Of a stretch of 64,000 nt of DNA, positions 54,390 to 62,298 are shown one piece after another. A model generated the notes under the pieces. It searched no databases, was not told where the DNA came from, and worked only from the letters and a program-made list of their open reading frames with translations. Every line of letters begins with the position of its first letter. Within the stretch, counting starts at the first letter, position 1. The DNA comes from Betaproteobacteria bacterium (GTDB taxonomy: Bacteria > Pseudomonadota > Gammaproteobacteria > Burkholderiales > Usitatibacteraceae). The position numbers and the translations under genes are program-made. The stretch lies in contig JADJSD010000001.1 in assembly GCA_016711875.1 (NCBI GenBank), positions 620,001 to 684,000 of the forward strand, written 5' to 3'.

Positions 54390-55706
54390 CTAGGCCCGCG
54401 CGGAAATCTCGAGCTCGAAGCACTTGCCGTTCGCACGGCCCACGACCGGGACCCGCACGTCGCGAAACCCGGCTTCCCGCAGCAAGTCGCCGAGGCTCCC
54501 GGCCGTGAACATGTCGAAGTGGAAGTCGCCCGCGTAGTCCTGCCCGCCGAACGTGACCTCGCGCAGGTCGTCCCAGGGCATCTGCCCGCCCTGGAATTTC
54601 TCGATCATCGTGCCGGCGTCCGGGACGACCGCCCGGAACACGCCATCCCTGGCGAGCAGGGACTTCCAGTAGGGCAGCATCTCGCGCCGCAGCTGCTCCC
54701 GCGGGAAGTGCTCGAGGAGGTGCGCCGAGAACAGCTCGGCCACCGTGCCCGGGTCGAAGGGCAGCCGGTCCACTTCCGCCACGACGTCCACGCCCGGCAC
54801 CTCGCGGCGGTCCACGTTCACGTAGCCTTCCAGCGCGATGTGCCCGCAGCCGATGTTGAGCCGCAGGCCCTCTCGCTTCGCGCGCTCGACCTTGTCCGCG
54901 TTCACCACGCGCGTCACCGTCTCGACGGACCCGGCCGGATCCTGCAACGCGCCGTAGCGCAGCTCGAACAGCGTCTCGCGGCGCACGAACTCGACGCGGT
55001 TGAGGAGGTAATGAGCCGTCTCCTGCAGGCCGAGCAGGCCGGCGCGCGTCTCCTCGATCACGGGGGCGGCGGATGACAGGCGCTGTTCGATGTCCGCCGT
55101 GCGCTCCGCGACGACGCGAGCGAGTTCTTCGCCGGCGACCCGCGAGCTCGACAGGGCCTCGATGGCCGCCTCCGCATTCGAAGCCCGGGTGGCCAGGGAC
55201 TCGACGCCCGCCCGGTCCGCCTCGGTCGCCCTCGCCAGGCTTTCGACTCGCGCCCCCTGCGCGTCGGCGCCCCGGGACAGCGTGTCGAACCAGTCCTTCA
55301 GGTTTCGCGTGTGCGTCTCCTGCGCGGCCAGTTGCACGAGGATCGTGGGCAGGTGACGGTCGAGGCCGGCGCGAACGAGGGCGGCCCGCGAATCGGTCTT
55401 CTCGAGGGCCTCGGCCAGGGCGAGGTAACGCTCGGTGAGCCACGTGGCCTGCGCGTGCGACTCGCGGGCGATCCGCGCGACATCCGCAAGGTCGGCGGCG
55501 AACTTCTCCAGAAGGGCATCCTGCCTTGCCTGCGCTTCGGTGAGACGGACGAGCCCCGGGCCCGCCTGGTGGACCCAGTCGTGGACCTGGCGGATCGACT
55601 CGCCCTGCGTTCGCAGGGTGTTCGGAAGCCGCGCGAGCGCGGCCAGCCAGCGGATCGCGTACCCGAGGACGGGAACGGCGGCGAGCGACTTCAGCTTCTC
55701 GTTCAT
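54390..55706 (-). CDS. Coiled-coil methyltransferase
   Basis: 438 residues from ATG 55706. The first 260 residues are mostly helical with long heptad-like stretches (ARIARESHAQATWLTERYLA, EQRLSSAAPVIEETRAGLLG), predicted to be a coiled coil. The class I methyltransferase follows: LRLNIGCGHIALEGYVNVDR, VAEVDRLPFDPGTVAELFSA, HLLEHFPREQLRREMLPYWK. The core resembles that of 36162-36917 (LNxGCG...GxVNVD). A coiled coil joined to a capping methyltransferase is reminiscent of WbdD, where the coiled coil measures chain length. The comparison is by architecture only, and no kinase domain is seen here. ATGA overlap with the FkbM gene upstream. Confidence 0.88.
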   Translation of the reverse strand: MNEKLKSLAAVPVLGYAIRWLAALARLPNTLRTQGESIRQVHDWVHQAGPGLVRLTEAQARQDALLEKFAADLADVARIARESHAQATWLTERYLALAEALEKTDSRAALVRAGLDRHLPTILVQLAAQETHTRNLKDWFDTLSRGADAQGARVESLARATEADRAGVESLATRASNAEAAIEALSSSRVAGEELARVVAERTADIEQRLSSAAPVIEETRAGLLGLQETAHYLLNRVEFVRRETLFELRYGALQDPAGSVETVTRVVNADKVERAKREGLRLNIGCGHIALEGYVNVDRREVPGVDVVAEVDRLPFDPGTVAELFSAHLLEHFPREQLRREMLPYWKSLLARDGVFRAVVPDAGTMIEKFQGGQMPWDDLREVTFGGQDYAGDFHFDMFTAGSLGDLLREAGFRDVRVPVVGRANGKCFELEISARA

Positions 55707-56518
55707 CGGCCCGCCGCGTCCGGCGTGAGAAGCAGGTTCACGAACCCCTGCGTCGCCGGGTGCAGGTCGGTCGCGGCGCGGGCCAGGAGTTCCGGCCAGG
55801 ATGTCTCCCGAAGGCTACGGTCGGCCTCGTCGATCTCGCGGACGCGGAACCCGAACGGCGCGAGGCGCCGGACGAGACCCTCGGCATCGTCTCCCGCACC
55901 CTCGAGACCGAAGGGCCAGTACTCGACGATCATCGCCAGGCGGCCCCGGTTGGCTTCCATCAGCCCGACCATGCCCGCGACGATTCGCGCCTCGCATCCC
56001 TGCGTGTCCATCTTGACGAGGTCGACGATCGTGGACGATCCCGCGAAGTGGGAATCCATCGAGACGGTCCGCACGCGCACGTGCTCGCGGCCGGCCTCGT
56101 TCGCGTAGAGCCGATGGTCGCCCTGGTTGAAATCCGAGAGGTAGAGCTCGGTGTGACCGTCGGCGTCGGAAGCGGCCGCGTGCACGAGGTTCACGTTCTC
56201 GCAGCCGTTGAGGGCCACGTTGCGCTCGAGCAGCGAGAAGTTCACGGGCTCCGGCTCGAACGCGTGGACACGGCCGCCGGGGCCGCACCGCTTCGACGCG
56301 AGGACGGTGTAGTAGCCGATGTTCGCGCCGAGGTCCAGGAATACGGAACCCTCACGCAGGTGCGACAGCAGCACCTGCGTCTCGTACGGCTCCCAGATGC
56401 CGCGGTCGACCAGCTCCTTCGAAATGAAGTGGTCGGGGCGTCGATGCGCGACGAGCGGGAATGCGGGCATGCCGGGAACGCGGACCACGCAATTTGGGGA
56501 AAGATCTGTCAATCGCAT
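55703..56518 (-). CDS. FkbM family methyltransferase
   Basis: 271 residues from ATG 56518. FkbM core: EGSVFLDLGANIGYYTVLAS (motif I), GGRVHAFEPEPVNFSLLERN (acidic residue), VNLVHAAASD, STIVDLVKMDTQGCEARIVA. FkbM enzymes methylate hydroxyl groups on sugars or polyketides. It is the first gene of the leftward polysaccharide operon. A TATAAT box lies at 56570-56575 on the minus strand, 52 bases before the start. The ribosome-binding site is weak, so an upstream in-frame start is possible but less likely. Confidence 0.88.
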   Translation of the reverse strand: MRLTDLSPNCVVRVPGMPAFPLVAHRRPDHFISKELVDRGIWEPYETQVLLSHLREGSVFLDLGANIGYYTVLASKRCGPGGRVHAFEPEPVNFSLLERNVALNGCENVNLVHAAASDADGHTELYLSDFNQGDHRLYANEAGREHVRVRTVSMDSHFAGSSTIVDLVKMDTQGCEARIVAGMVGLMEANRGRLAMIVEYWPFGLEGAGDDAEGLVRRLAPFGFRVREIDEADRSLRETSWPELLARAATDLHPATQGFVNLLLTPDAAGR

Positions 56519-56569
56519 TCTCGGTTGGACGAGCGGCGAACGCTGCTCCGCCCGCCGGCATGACCCGCG

Positions 56570-56575
56570 ATTATA
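56570..56575 (-). promoter_or_regulatory. Candidate -10 box for the glycan operon
   Basis: Perfect TATAAT on the minus strand, 52 bases before ATG 56518. No good -35 match lies 16-18 bases further up, so an activator may be needed. Confidence 0.45.
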
Positions 56576-56657
56576 CGGTATGGGATCGGCCCTCCCGTCG
56601 CTCCCGGGCCCGGGATTGACGCCGTTTGGCGACAAATTCCGCGCGCGGAATTTTCAG

Positions 56658-56685
56658 CATTTACGCGACACGCAGTCCGGGTACG
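56658..56685 (+). promoter_or_regulatory. Candidate sigma70 promoter for the gene at 56726
   Basis: TTTACG (56658-56663), a 16-base spacer and TACGAT (56680-56685). AGGAGG at 56716-56721 then serves ATG 56726. Confidence 0.5.
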
Positions 56686-56725
56686 ATCATCTCTCCAGTC
56701 CACTGCAGCAAGCACAGGAGGAAAA

Positions 56726-57757
56726 ATGAGAAGCTTTCGCAGCACCGTGATTGCCACGTCCCTATTCGCGATCGTTGGCGCCGTGTCGCCCTTGTCCGTG
56801 TCGGCCGCCGGCACCCGGATCGATCCCCTGATTTCCGTCGAGCAGAACCGCGCGGAGATCGTCGGCGGGCTGGTCGCCCAATGGCGGGATCAATTCGCCG
56901 CGGGCAAGGAAGCCGAGTTGCGCAACACCCTGATGGGCCTGCGGGCCGACAAGCTGCTGGCCGTGTCCGCGGTGCAGGATCCGAAGCTGCTCGCCACGGT
57001 GCTCGAGCGGGGCGACTTCCTGGCTCTCTTTCCCGGAAGCAACGAGACGCTCCCGGGAGACGGCGCCTCTCCGACCGACCTGCCCACCGGCGGAAAGGCC
57101 CTCGGCAGCGCGACGGCAGACCTGGTCTACACGCCGGTCGCACCCTGCCGCCTGTACTCCACCTTCGGGCCTGGCGGGGCGCTGCCCACCGGCACGACCT
57201 TCTCCCCGAACACGCGTCGTACGATCGTGCCGGCCGGTAACTGCGGCATTCCTTCCTCGGCGGGCGTCGTCGGGGTAGTCATGACCTTGGTTGCCGCCAA
57301 CGTCACCCCGGCGGCCGGCGGCTACGTTCAACTGCTGGCGCCGGGCTCGGCATCGTCGGCGGTGGCGATGACATTCAACGTCGGCCAGGTGTTCAGTTCC
57401 GCCAACACCCTGGTGGCCACCAATAGCGCCGCCAACTTCGACATCGTGGTGGGTGGCACCGGCGCTGAAGTTCTGGTGGATGTGTTCGGCTATTACGCTC
57501 CGCCAGTCGCCACGGCCCTGCAGTGCGTGGAGACGGCGAACACGGATCTGAGCATCTCGCCCAATGGCGGAACCGGCAATGCGGGCGCACCATCCTGCCC
57601 GGTCGGATATACGCAAACCTCGACCAATTGCGAGACCACGTCGTGGCTCATGCCGATCGTGTACTTCCAGAGCGGAACCTGCTCGGCGAGAAACGGCGAC
57701 ACGACCTCGCAGACCTTGCGGGCCAGCCGCACGTGCTGCCGCGTGCCGGGGCGTTGA
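56726..57757 (+). CDS. Exported protein of unknown function, related to the N-terminus of the S74 fibre protein
   Basis: 343 residues from ATG 56726 with AGGAGG four bases upstream. Signal peptide about 1-27 (ends VSAAG). Residues 40-260 match the front module of 42876-45056: LRNTLMGLRADKLLAVSAVQ, GSATADLVYTPVAPCRLYST, VVGGTGAEVLVDVFGYYAPP. The last 80 residues differ: a cysteine-rich tail with eight Cys (CVETANTDL, SCPVGYTQTSTNCE, CSARNGD, SRTCCRVPG) that may form disulphides outside the cell. The family is unknown to me. The module looks like a beta-sandwich used in surface proteins. It is divergent from the glycan operon, sharing its control region. Confidence 0.85.
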   Translation: MRSFRSTVIATSLFAIVGAVSPLSVSAAGTRIDPLISVEQNRAEIVGGLVAQWRDQFAAGKEAELRNTLMGLRADKLLAVSAVQDPKLLATVLERGDFLALFPGSNETLPGDGASPTDLPTGGKALGSATADLVYTPVAPCRLYSTFGPGGALPTGTTFSPNTRRTIVPAGNCGIPSSAGVVGVVMTLVAANVTPAAGGYVQLLAPGSASSAVAMTFNVGQVFSSANTLVATNSAANFDIVVGGTGAEVLVDVFGYYAPPVATALQCVETANTDLSISPNGGTGNAGAPSCPVGYTQTSTNCETTSWLMPIVYFQSGTCSARNGDTTSQTLRASRTCCRVPGR

Positions 57758-57789
57758 TCCGCTGAATCCGCAAGCTCGCTGCCCGCGTC

Positions 57790-57817
57790 GGCCCGCTGCA
57801 ATCGGCCGATGCGGGCC
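57790..57817. terminator. Candidate bidirectional hairpin between convergent genes
   Basis: Seven-base arms ggcccgc/gcgggcc around tgcaatcggccgat, between the stops at 57757 and 57830. No T-tract. Confidence 0.3.
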
Positions 57818-57829
57818 ACCGTCCCGGCG

Positions 57830-58684
57830 CTACGCGCCGGCGACGGCGACGAGCGGGAAGGGCCGGTCTGCGCGCGCGTCCACGGGATGCCCGCCGTGCC
57901 AGGGCAGGAGGTAATAGCGCGCCGGCTCGAAGTGCTCCTCGGCGGTGAAGGGCGCGCGGAAGGCCGCGAGATCCTCGTCGCGCGCGACGAAGAACGCATT
58001 GGTCCCGACGAGATTGCATCCGACCAGCGCAAAGCCGCGCCGGTCCATCACGTCCGCGAGGTCCGCGAGCGAAGCGCCGAAGTGTTCCGTGCCGTCCCAG
58101 CGGTGCCCGGCATCGAACGGCATGCGCCAACGGACGGACGCGCCGTAGCGAGCGTTGTACTCGGCGACCACGACGCGCGGCCGGACGCACTCGAGAGCCT
58201 CGATGAGCGCCAGGTCGTTGCCGTCGACGTCGACGGAAAGCAGGTCGATGGCCCCGGTCACGCCGAGGGACGCCACCGCACGGTCGACGTTGTCGGGAAG
58301 GAGAAGCGTCTCGGCCGCGACCAGCCGGCCGGCCTCGAGATAGTGGCGGTACTTGCCGCGAATGATCTCGACGTTCGCGGGGTCGCCGTCGATCCAGGCG
58401 CCGCGCCATCCCTGCAGCAGCAGGTGGGCCGTGTTGTTCTCGAGCCCGTTCCCCGCGCCGAATTCGACGAACGTGCGGTGACGCGGGCCGATCCGCCGGA
58501 AGATCTCGGCGATGATCCCGTCCTCGTCACCTTGCGAGAAGCACTTCGCCCCATGGCGGACGAGGCGCGCCGCTTCCGCATGGCGGTCCTGCGCGAGGAT
58601 CGCGCGGCGGGCGATCTCGCCGAGGCATTGGCGCTGTGCTTCTTCCGGGCTCATCGGGTGCGACTCGTCGGTGGGGTGAACCAT
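57830..58684 (-). CDS. FkbM-like methyltransferase
   Basis: 284 residues from ATG 58684 (gggag twelve bases upstream; ATG 58654 is an alternative). Core: CFSQGDEDGIIAEIFRRIG, RTFVEFGAGNGLENNTAHLL (motif I variant), GAWIDGDPANVEIIRGKYR, IDLLSVDVDGNDLALIEAL and RPRVVVAEYNARYGASVRW. This is the FkbM-like variant that begins with a FSQ.GEDGI motif, often found in surface-glycan loci. Substrate unknown. It is transcribed alone, convergent with 56726-57757 and divergent from 58753-59184. Confidence 0.85.
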   Translation of the reverse strand: MVHPTDESHPMSPEEAQRQCLGEIARRAILAQDRHAEAARLVRHGAKCFSQGDEDGIIAEIFRRIGPRHRTFVEFGAGNGLENNTAHLLLQGWRGAWIDGDPANVEIIRGKYRHYLEAGRLVAAETLLLPDNVDRAVASLGVTGAIDLLSVDVDGNDLALIEALECVRPRVVVAEYNARYGASVRWRMPFDAGHRWDGTEHFGASLADLADVMDRRGFALVGCNLVGTNAFFVARDEDLAAFRAPFTAEEHFEPARYYLLPWHGGHPVDARADRPFPLVAVAGA

Positions 58685-58739
58685 GATATCGAATGGCTCC
58701 CTCGGCGCGATAGGCGCCTTCGGCACGGGCGGCCCGGCC

Positions 58740-58745
58740 TATAAT
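58740..58745 (+). promoter_or_regulatory. Candidate -10 box suggesting a leaderless transcript
   Basis: Perfect TATAAT with its centre only ten bases before ATG 58753. Transcription would start at or next to the start codon. There is no ribosome site between them. Confidence 0.4.
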
Positions 58746-58752
58746 CGAATGC

Positions 58753-59184
58753 ATGAAAAGGAACGGTGGATCGCACGGCCCCGTCGCTCGCGGCACGGCG
58801 GGCGGCCACGATCGAGGGCGAACGGGTTCCCGTCGCCCGGCCGATCGCCGGAATTTCGGGATCGCACTCGCCTCGTTGGGGGCCGCCGCGATCCTGGGCC
58901 TGCCGCGGGAGGCGTCCGCGTCCCTTCCCGAGGCAGTCACGCCCTCCTGGGCCGCCGTACTGGCTTCGCTGGGGCAGGAGCTGGCTTCCGGCGAGCCGGT
59001 CCCGTCCGGCTCGCGCGCCATCGACCGATCGCGACATCCGCAGGACGAGTCGGATTTCGTCGCCCTCGCGGCCGGCCTGCGGGAATCCGGATCGACCGAC
59101 GCGTTCGTCTGCACGCCCTCCGGCTGGCTGCTTTCCGGCGGCGAGGCCGACGCCTGCCGCAGGATCCACGCGCGCCTGGGCTAG
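58753..59184 (+). CDS. Small Tat-type exported protein upstream of a GMC oxidoreductase
   Basis: 143 residues from ATG 58753. A basic, glycine-rich lead of about 33 residues precedes DRRNFGIALASLGAAAILGL, which fits a twin-arginine signal with a hydrophobic core and a SAS cleavage site. The mature part is about 90 residues (TPSWAAVLASLGQELASGEP, DESDFVALAAGLRESGSTDA). No family was recognised. Its size, Tat signal and position (2 bases before the GMC gene) resemble the small partner subunits of membrane-bound GMC dehydrogenases. It may help export or mature the oxidoreductase; this is inference from context. Confidence 0.75.
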   Translation: MKRNGGSHGPVARGTAGGHDRGRTGSRRPADRRNFGIALASLGAAAILGLPREASASLPEAVTPSWAAVLASLGQELASGEPVPSGSRAIDRSRHPQDESDFVALAAGLRESGSTDAFVCTPSGWLLSGGEADACRRIHARLG

Positions 59185-59186
59185 CC

Positions 59187-60749
59187 ATGTTCGTCCGCCA
59201 CACCGACCTCGCCGAAGGCGCGCAACTCTCCGCCGCGGTCTGCATCGTGGGCGCCGGCGCGGCGGGCATCACCCTGGCCCTTTCGCTGCAGGACGCCGGC
59301 ATTCCGGTCGTGATGGTCGAAAGCGGCACGCTGGAACTCGACGAATCCATCGAGGCGCTCGACAAGGGCCAGGCCGTCGGCATTCCCTACGACCTCGACG
59401 CGCAGCGTCGCCGCGGCTTCGGCGGTTCGACAAATTGCTGGTCGGGCTGGTGCGTGCCGATGTCACCCGAGGACTACGTATCGCGCGACTGGATGGCCGG
59501 CAGCGGCTGGCCGATCGGGCGCGCCGATCTCGATCGCTATTACCCGGCGGCCGCGCGCGTGCTGGACATCGCCGGCCACGAGTTCGATCCCCGCGCGTGG
59601 ATGCCCCACCTGGGCCTGCCGACCCCGCCCGTGGCCCTCGACGGCTTCGAGTGCGGCGTGTGGCAGCTGAGCACGCCCGCGCGCCTGGGCGAGAAATACC
59701 GCTCGGCGTTCGAGTCGTCAGCTCGCATTCGCTGCGTGCTCGGGTTCACGGCGACGCGGCTCACGCTGGAGAAAGGCGGCGAGCGCATCCAGTCCGTCAC
59801 CTGTCGCTCGCTCGGCGGCAAGTCGCTCACGGTGAAGGCCAGCCTCTTCGTGCTGGCGATGGGCGGCATCGAGAACGCGAGGCTGCTCCTGCTCTCGCGC
59901 GACCAGCGCCCGGCCGGCCTGGGCAACGAGAACGACCTCGTCGGCCGCAACTTCCTGGAGCACCCGGCGGTGATCGAGGGCGCGGAGCTGTACGTGTGGA
60001 AGGACGGCCCGGGGCACGATTTCTTCGCGAAGGCCGGCAAGGGACTGCAGCCCAAGGGATACCCGCCGGTGCCCGCGCCCGGCGCGCGACTGCCCGTGTC
60101 CCTGCAGGGCCCGCCGCGCACCGATCCGGTCTCCGTCGTGCTCGGCCTGTCCCTGTCGGAGGCGACACAGCGCCGCCATCGGCTGCCGCAGTTCTGGGTC
60201 GTGCCCAACGAGGGCCCCTTTCCGGACCCGGCGCGCGAACGGGAAGCGAAGGAAGTCCTCTCGGCCCTCGCGATGGGAAAGGAGCGGCCGTTCTCCCGCA
60301 TCGGGCTCACCTTCGCGATCGAGCAGCGCCCGAACGCCTCGAGCCGCGTGCGGCTCGGCAGCGAACGCGACCCGCTCGGCGAGCCCGTGGCGGTGCTCGA
60401 CTGGCGCATCGAGGGGCAGGAGCGGACGGCGCTCAAGCAGATCCTCGCCTTGCTGGGAGAAGCCGCGGCGCGCGCGGGCGTCGGGCGCATCCGGCTCAAC
60501 ATCGACCCGGAATCGGAGCGCTCCTGGGTGCCGGTGGGCGGCGCGCACCTCATGGGCACCACGCCGATGGGCGCGAACGCGAAGACGAGCGTCGCGGACC
60601 GCAACGGGCGCCTGCACACGGTTCGCAACGCGTACCTGGCGGGAAGCTCGCTGTTCCCGACCAGCACCTACGGCAACCCCACGTACACCATCGTCGCCCT
60701 GGCGCTGCGCCTGGGCGATCACCTGAAGGCGATGCTGGCGCGGGCCTAG
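59187..60749 (+). CDS. GMC family FAD oxidoreductase
   Basis: 520 residues from ATG 59187. The N-terminal dinucleotide-binding motif is VCIVGAGAAGITLALSLQDA with the acidic end VVMVES. RGFGGSTNCWSGWCVPMSPE is the FAD-covering segment, and FVLAMGGIENARLLL follows. The C-terminal GMC domain has GAHLMGTTPMG (His454, the likely active-site base) and STYGNPTYTIVALALRLGD. Such enzymes oxidise sugar, polyol or alcohol hydroxyls. It lacks its own signal peptide and probably acts with the Tat-type protein directly upstream. The place in a glycan locus suggests sugar oxidation, but the substrate is not known. Confidence 0.9.
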   Translation: MFVRHTDLAEGAQLSAAVCIVGAGAAGITLALSLQDAGIPVVMVESGTLELDESIEALDKGQAVGIPYDLDAQRRRGFGGSTNCWSGWCVPMSPEDYVSRDWMAGSGWPIGRADLDRYYPAAARVLDIAGHEFDPRAWMPHLGLPTPPVALDGFECGVWQLSTPARLGEKYRSAFESSARIRCVLGFTATRLTLEKGGERIQSVTCRSLGGKSLTVKASLFVLAMGGIENARLLLLSRDQRPAGLGNENDLVGRNFLEHPAVIEGAELYVWKDGPGHDFFAKAGKGLQPKGYPPVPAPGARLPVSLQGPPRTDPVSVVLGLSLSEATQRRHRLPQFWVVPNEGPFPDPAREREAKEVLSALAMGKERPFSRIGLTFAIEQRPNASSRVRLGSERDPLGEPVAVLDWRIEGQERTALKQILALLGEAAARAGVGRIRLNIDPESERSWVPVGGAHLMGTTPMGANAKTSVADRNGRLHTVRNAYLAGSSLFPTSTYGNPTYTIVALALRLGDHLKAMLARA

Positions 60750-60755
60750 CCGGAC

Positions 60756-62171
60756 TCAGGCCCGGCCGTAGTTGTCCTCGAACCGCACGATGTCGTCCTC
60801 GCCGAGGTAGTTGCCGCTCTGCACCTCGATCATCACGAGGCGTTCGGCGGTCTCGTTGGCCAGGCGGTGCTTGTTGCCCGCGGGAATGTAGGTGGACTCG
60901 TTCGTCTTCACGGTGAGGCGCAGATCGCCGTTCACGACCGACGCGACGCCGTTCACCACGATCCAGTGCTCGCTCCGGTGATGGTGCATCTGCAGGCTGA
61001 GGCTCGCCCCGGGCTTCACCTCGATGCGCTTGATCTTGAACCCCGGGCCTTCCTCGAGCACGGTGTACGTTCCCCAGGGGCGGTGCACCGTGCGGTGCAG
61101 CTTGTGGGCGTCGTGGTCCTGGGCCTTCAGCTGCGAATAGATGTGGCGCACGTCCTGCGCGCGCGACTTGCTCGCCACGAGCAGGGCATCGGGCGTGTCG
61201 ATGATCACGAGGTCGCTCACGCCGACGGCACCCACCACGCGGTCGGCGCTGCGGATGTAGCAGCCGGTGACGTCGTGCAGGATCGCCTTGCCCTCGAGCC
61301 GGTTGCTGTTGCCGTCGGACGGGGCAAGGTCGCCGATGGAACTCCACGAGCCGATGTCGCTCCAGCCGATGGAGCAGGGAACGACCGCGACGCGCGTCGA
61401 CTTCTCCATCAGCGCGTAGTCGATCGAGTTGTCGGGAACCGTCGAGAACGAGGTCGGGTCGAGTTCGACCTGCGCGAAGCCGCCGCCGCGCGAGGTGCGG
61501 GATTTCGCCATGCAGGCCCGCACGCCCTCGAGGATCTCGGGGCAGTGCAGCGCCATCTCGTCGATCAGCGTGCCGGCGGCGAAGCAGAACATGCCGGAGT
61601 TCCACAGGAAGCGCCCGGAGGCGACGTATTCGCGCGCTTTCTCGAGGGAAGGCTTCTCCACGAATCGCAGCACCTCGTTGCCGCGGGCCTCGATGTAGCC
61701 ATAGCCCGTCTCCGGCGATTCGGGCCGGATGCCGAAGGTGACCAGGTTGCCCGCCTGCGCCAGCGCGCAAGCCGAGGCGACGGCCGCCGCGAAGGCGGCC
61801 GAATCGTGGATGAGGTGGTCGGCCGGCAGGATCAGCAGGATCGCGTCCCGGCCGTGCGCCTGCGCGACCTCGAGGGCCGCGGAGGCCACCGCCGCCGCGG
61901 TGCCGCGACCGAACGGCTCGAGGACGAACGAGGTCGGGAGCTTCGCCGCGTTGACCTCGCGGAACTCGTCAGCCGTCTTGTGAAAGAGCTCGCGATTCGT
62001 GATCGTGAGGACCTCGGCGGCCCCGGGGAGGGCGGCCCCGCGCAGGAAGGCCTTGTGCAGCAGGCTCTGCCCGTCCTCGAGGCGGATGAAGGGCTTGGGA
62101 TGAAGCTCGCGCGAAACGGGCCAGAGGCGCGAACCGGCGCCTCCGCAGAGGATGGTCGGGATGAGTTTCAT
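60756..62171 (-). CDS. manC: Mannose-1-phosphate guanylyltransferase / mannose-6-phosphate isomerase
   Basis: 471 residues from ATG 62171. Nucleotidyltransferase signature ILCGGAGSRLWPVSRELHPK at the N-terminus, FVLEPFGRGTAAAVASAAL, ILPADHLIHD and GYGYIEARG, then FVEKP (substrate site). The C-terminal cupin isomerase part (about 350-471) has RPWGTYTVLEEGPGFKIKRI, SLQMHHHRSEHWIVVNGVA and STYIPAGNKHRLAN with the metal-binding histidines. It makes GDP-mannose from mannose-1-phosphate and may interconvert mannose-6-phosphate and fructose-6-phosphate. This is the only sugar-nucleotide gene in view, so the exported glycan probably contains mannose or a GDP-mannose-derived sugar. Length and motifs are typical (type II ManC/AlgA/CpsB). 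No clear ribosome site. Confidence 0.96.
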   Translation of the reverse strand: MKLIPTILCGGAGSRLWPVSRELHPKPFIRLEDGQSLLHKAFLRGAALPGAAEVLTITNRELFHKTADEFREVNAAKLPTSFVLEPFGRGTAAAVASAALEVAQAHGRDAILLILPADHLIHDSAAFAAAVASACALAQAGNLVTFGIRPESPETGYGYIEARGNEVLRFVEKPSLEKAREYVASGRFLWNSGMFCFAAGTLIDEMALHCPEILEGVRACMAKSRTSRGGGFAQVELDPTSFSTVPDNSIDYALMEKSTRVAVVPCSIGWSDIGSWSSIGDLAPSDGNSNRLEGKAILHDVTGCYIRSADRVVGAVGVSDLVIIDTPDALLVASKSRAQDVRHIYSQLKAQDHDAHKLHRTVHRPWGTYTVLEEGPGFKIKRIEVKPGASLSLQMHHHRSEHWIVVNGVASVVNGDLRLTVKTNESTYIPAGNKHRLANETAERLVMIEVQSGNYLGEDDIVRFEDNYGRA

Positions 62172-62265
62172 CGTGGGGTGTCGGGAAGGGGCCGGGGACG
62201 GGCACGGGGACGGAAGGTCCGCCGAATGCCCGCCATGATACCGGGAGCGCCGGGTCGAGTGAGGG

Positions 62266-62290
62266 CCGGGCGCGCGGGGAGCGCGCCCGG
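62266..62290 (-). terminator. Strong GC hairpin downstream of the DUF4214 gene
   Basis: Ten-base perfect stem ccgggcgcgc/gcgcgcccgg with a 5-base loop, 9 bases beyond the stop at 62299. Likely a transcript end signal, though no T-tract follows. Confidence 0.45.
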
Positions 62291-62298
62291 AGCCGCGA

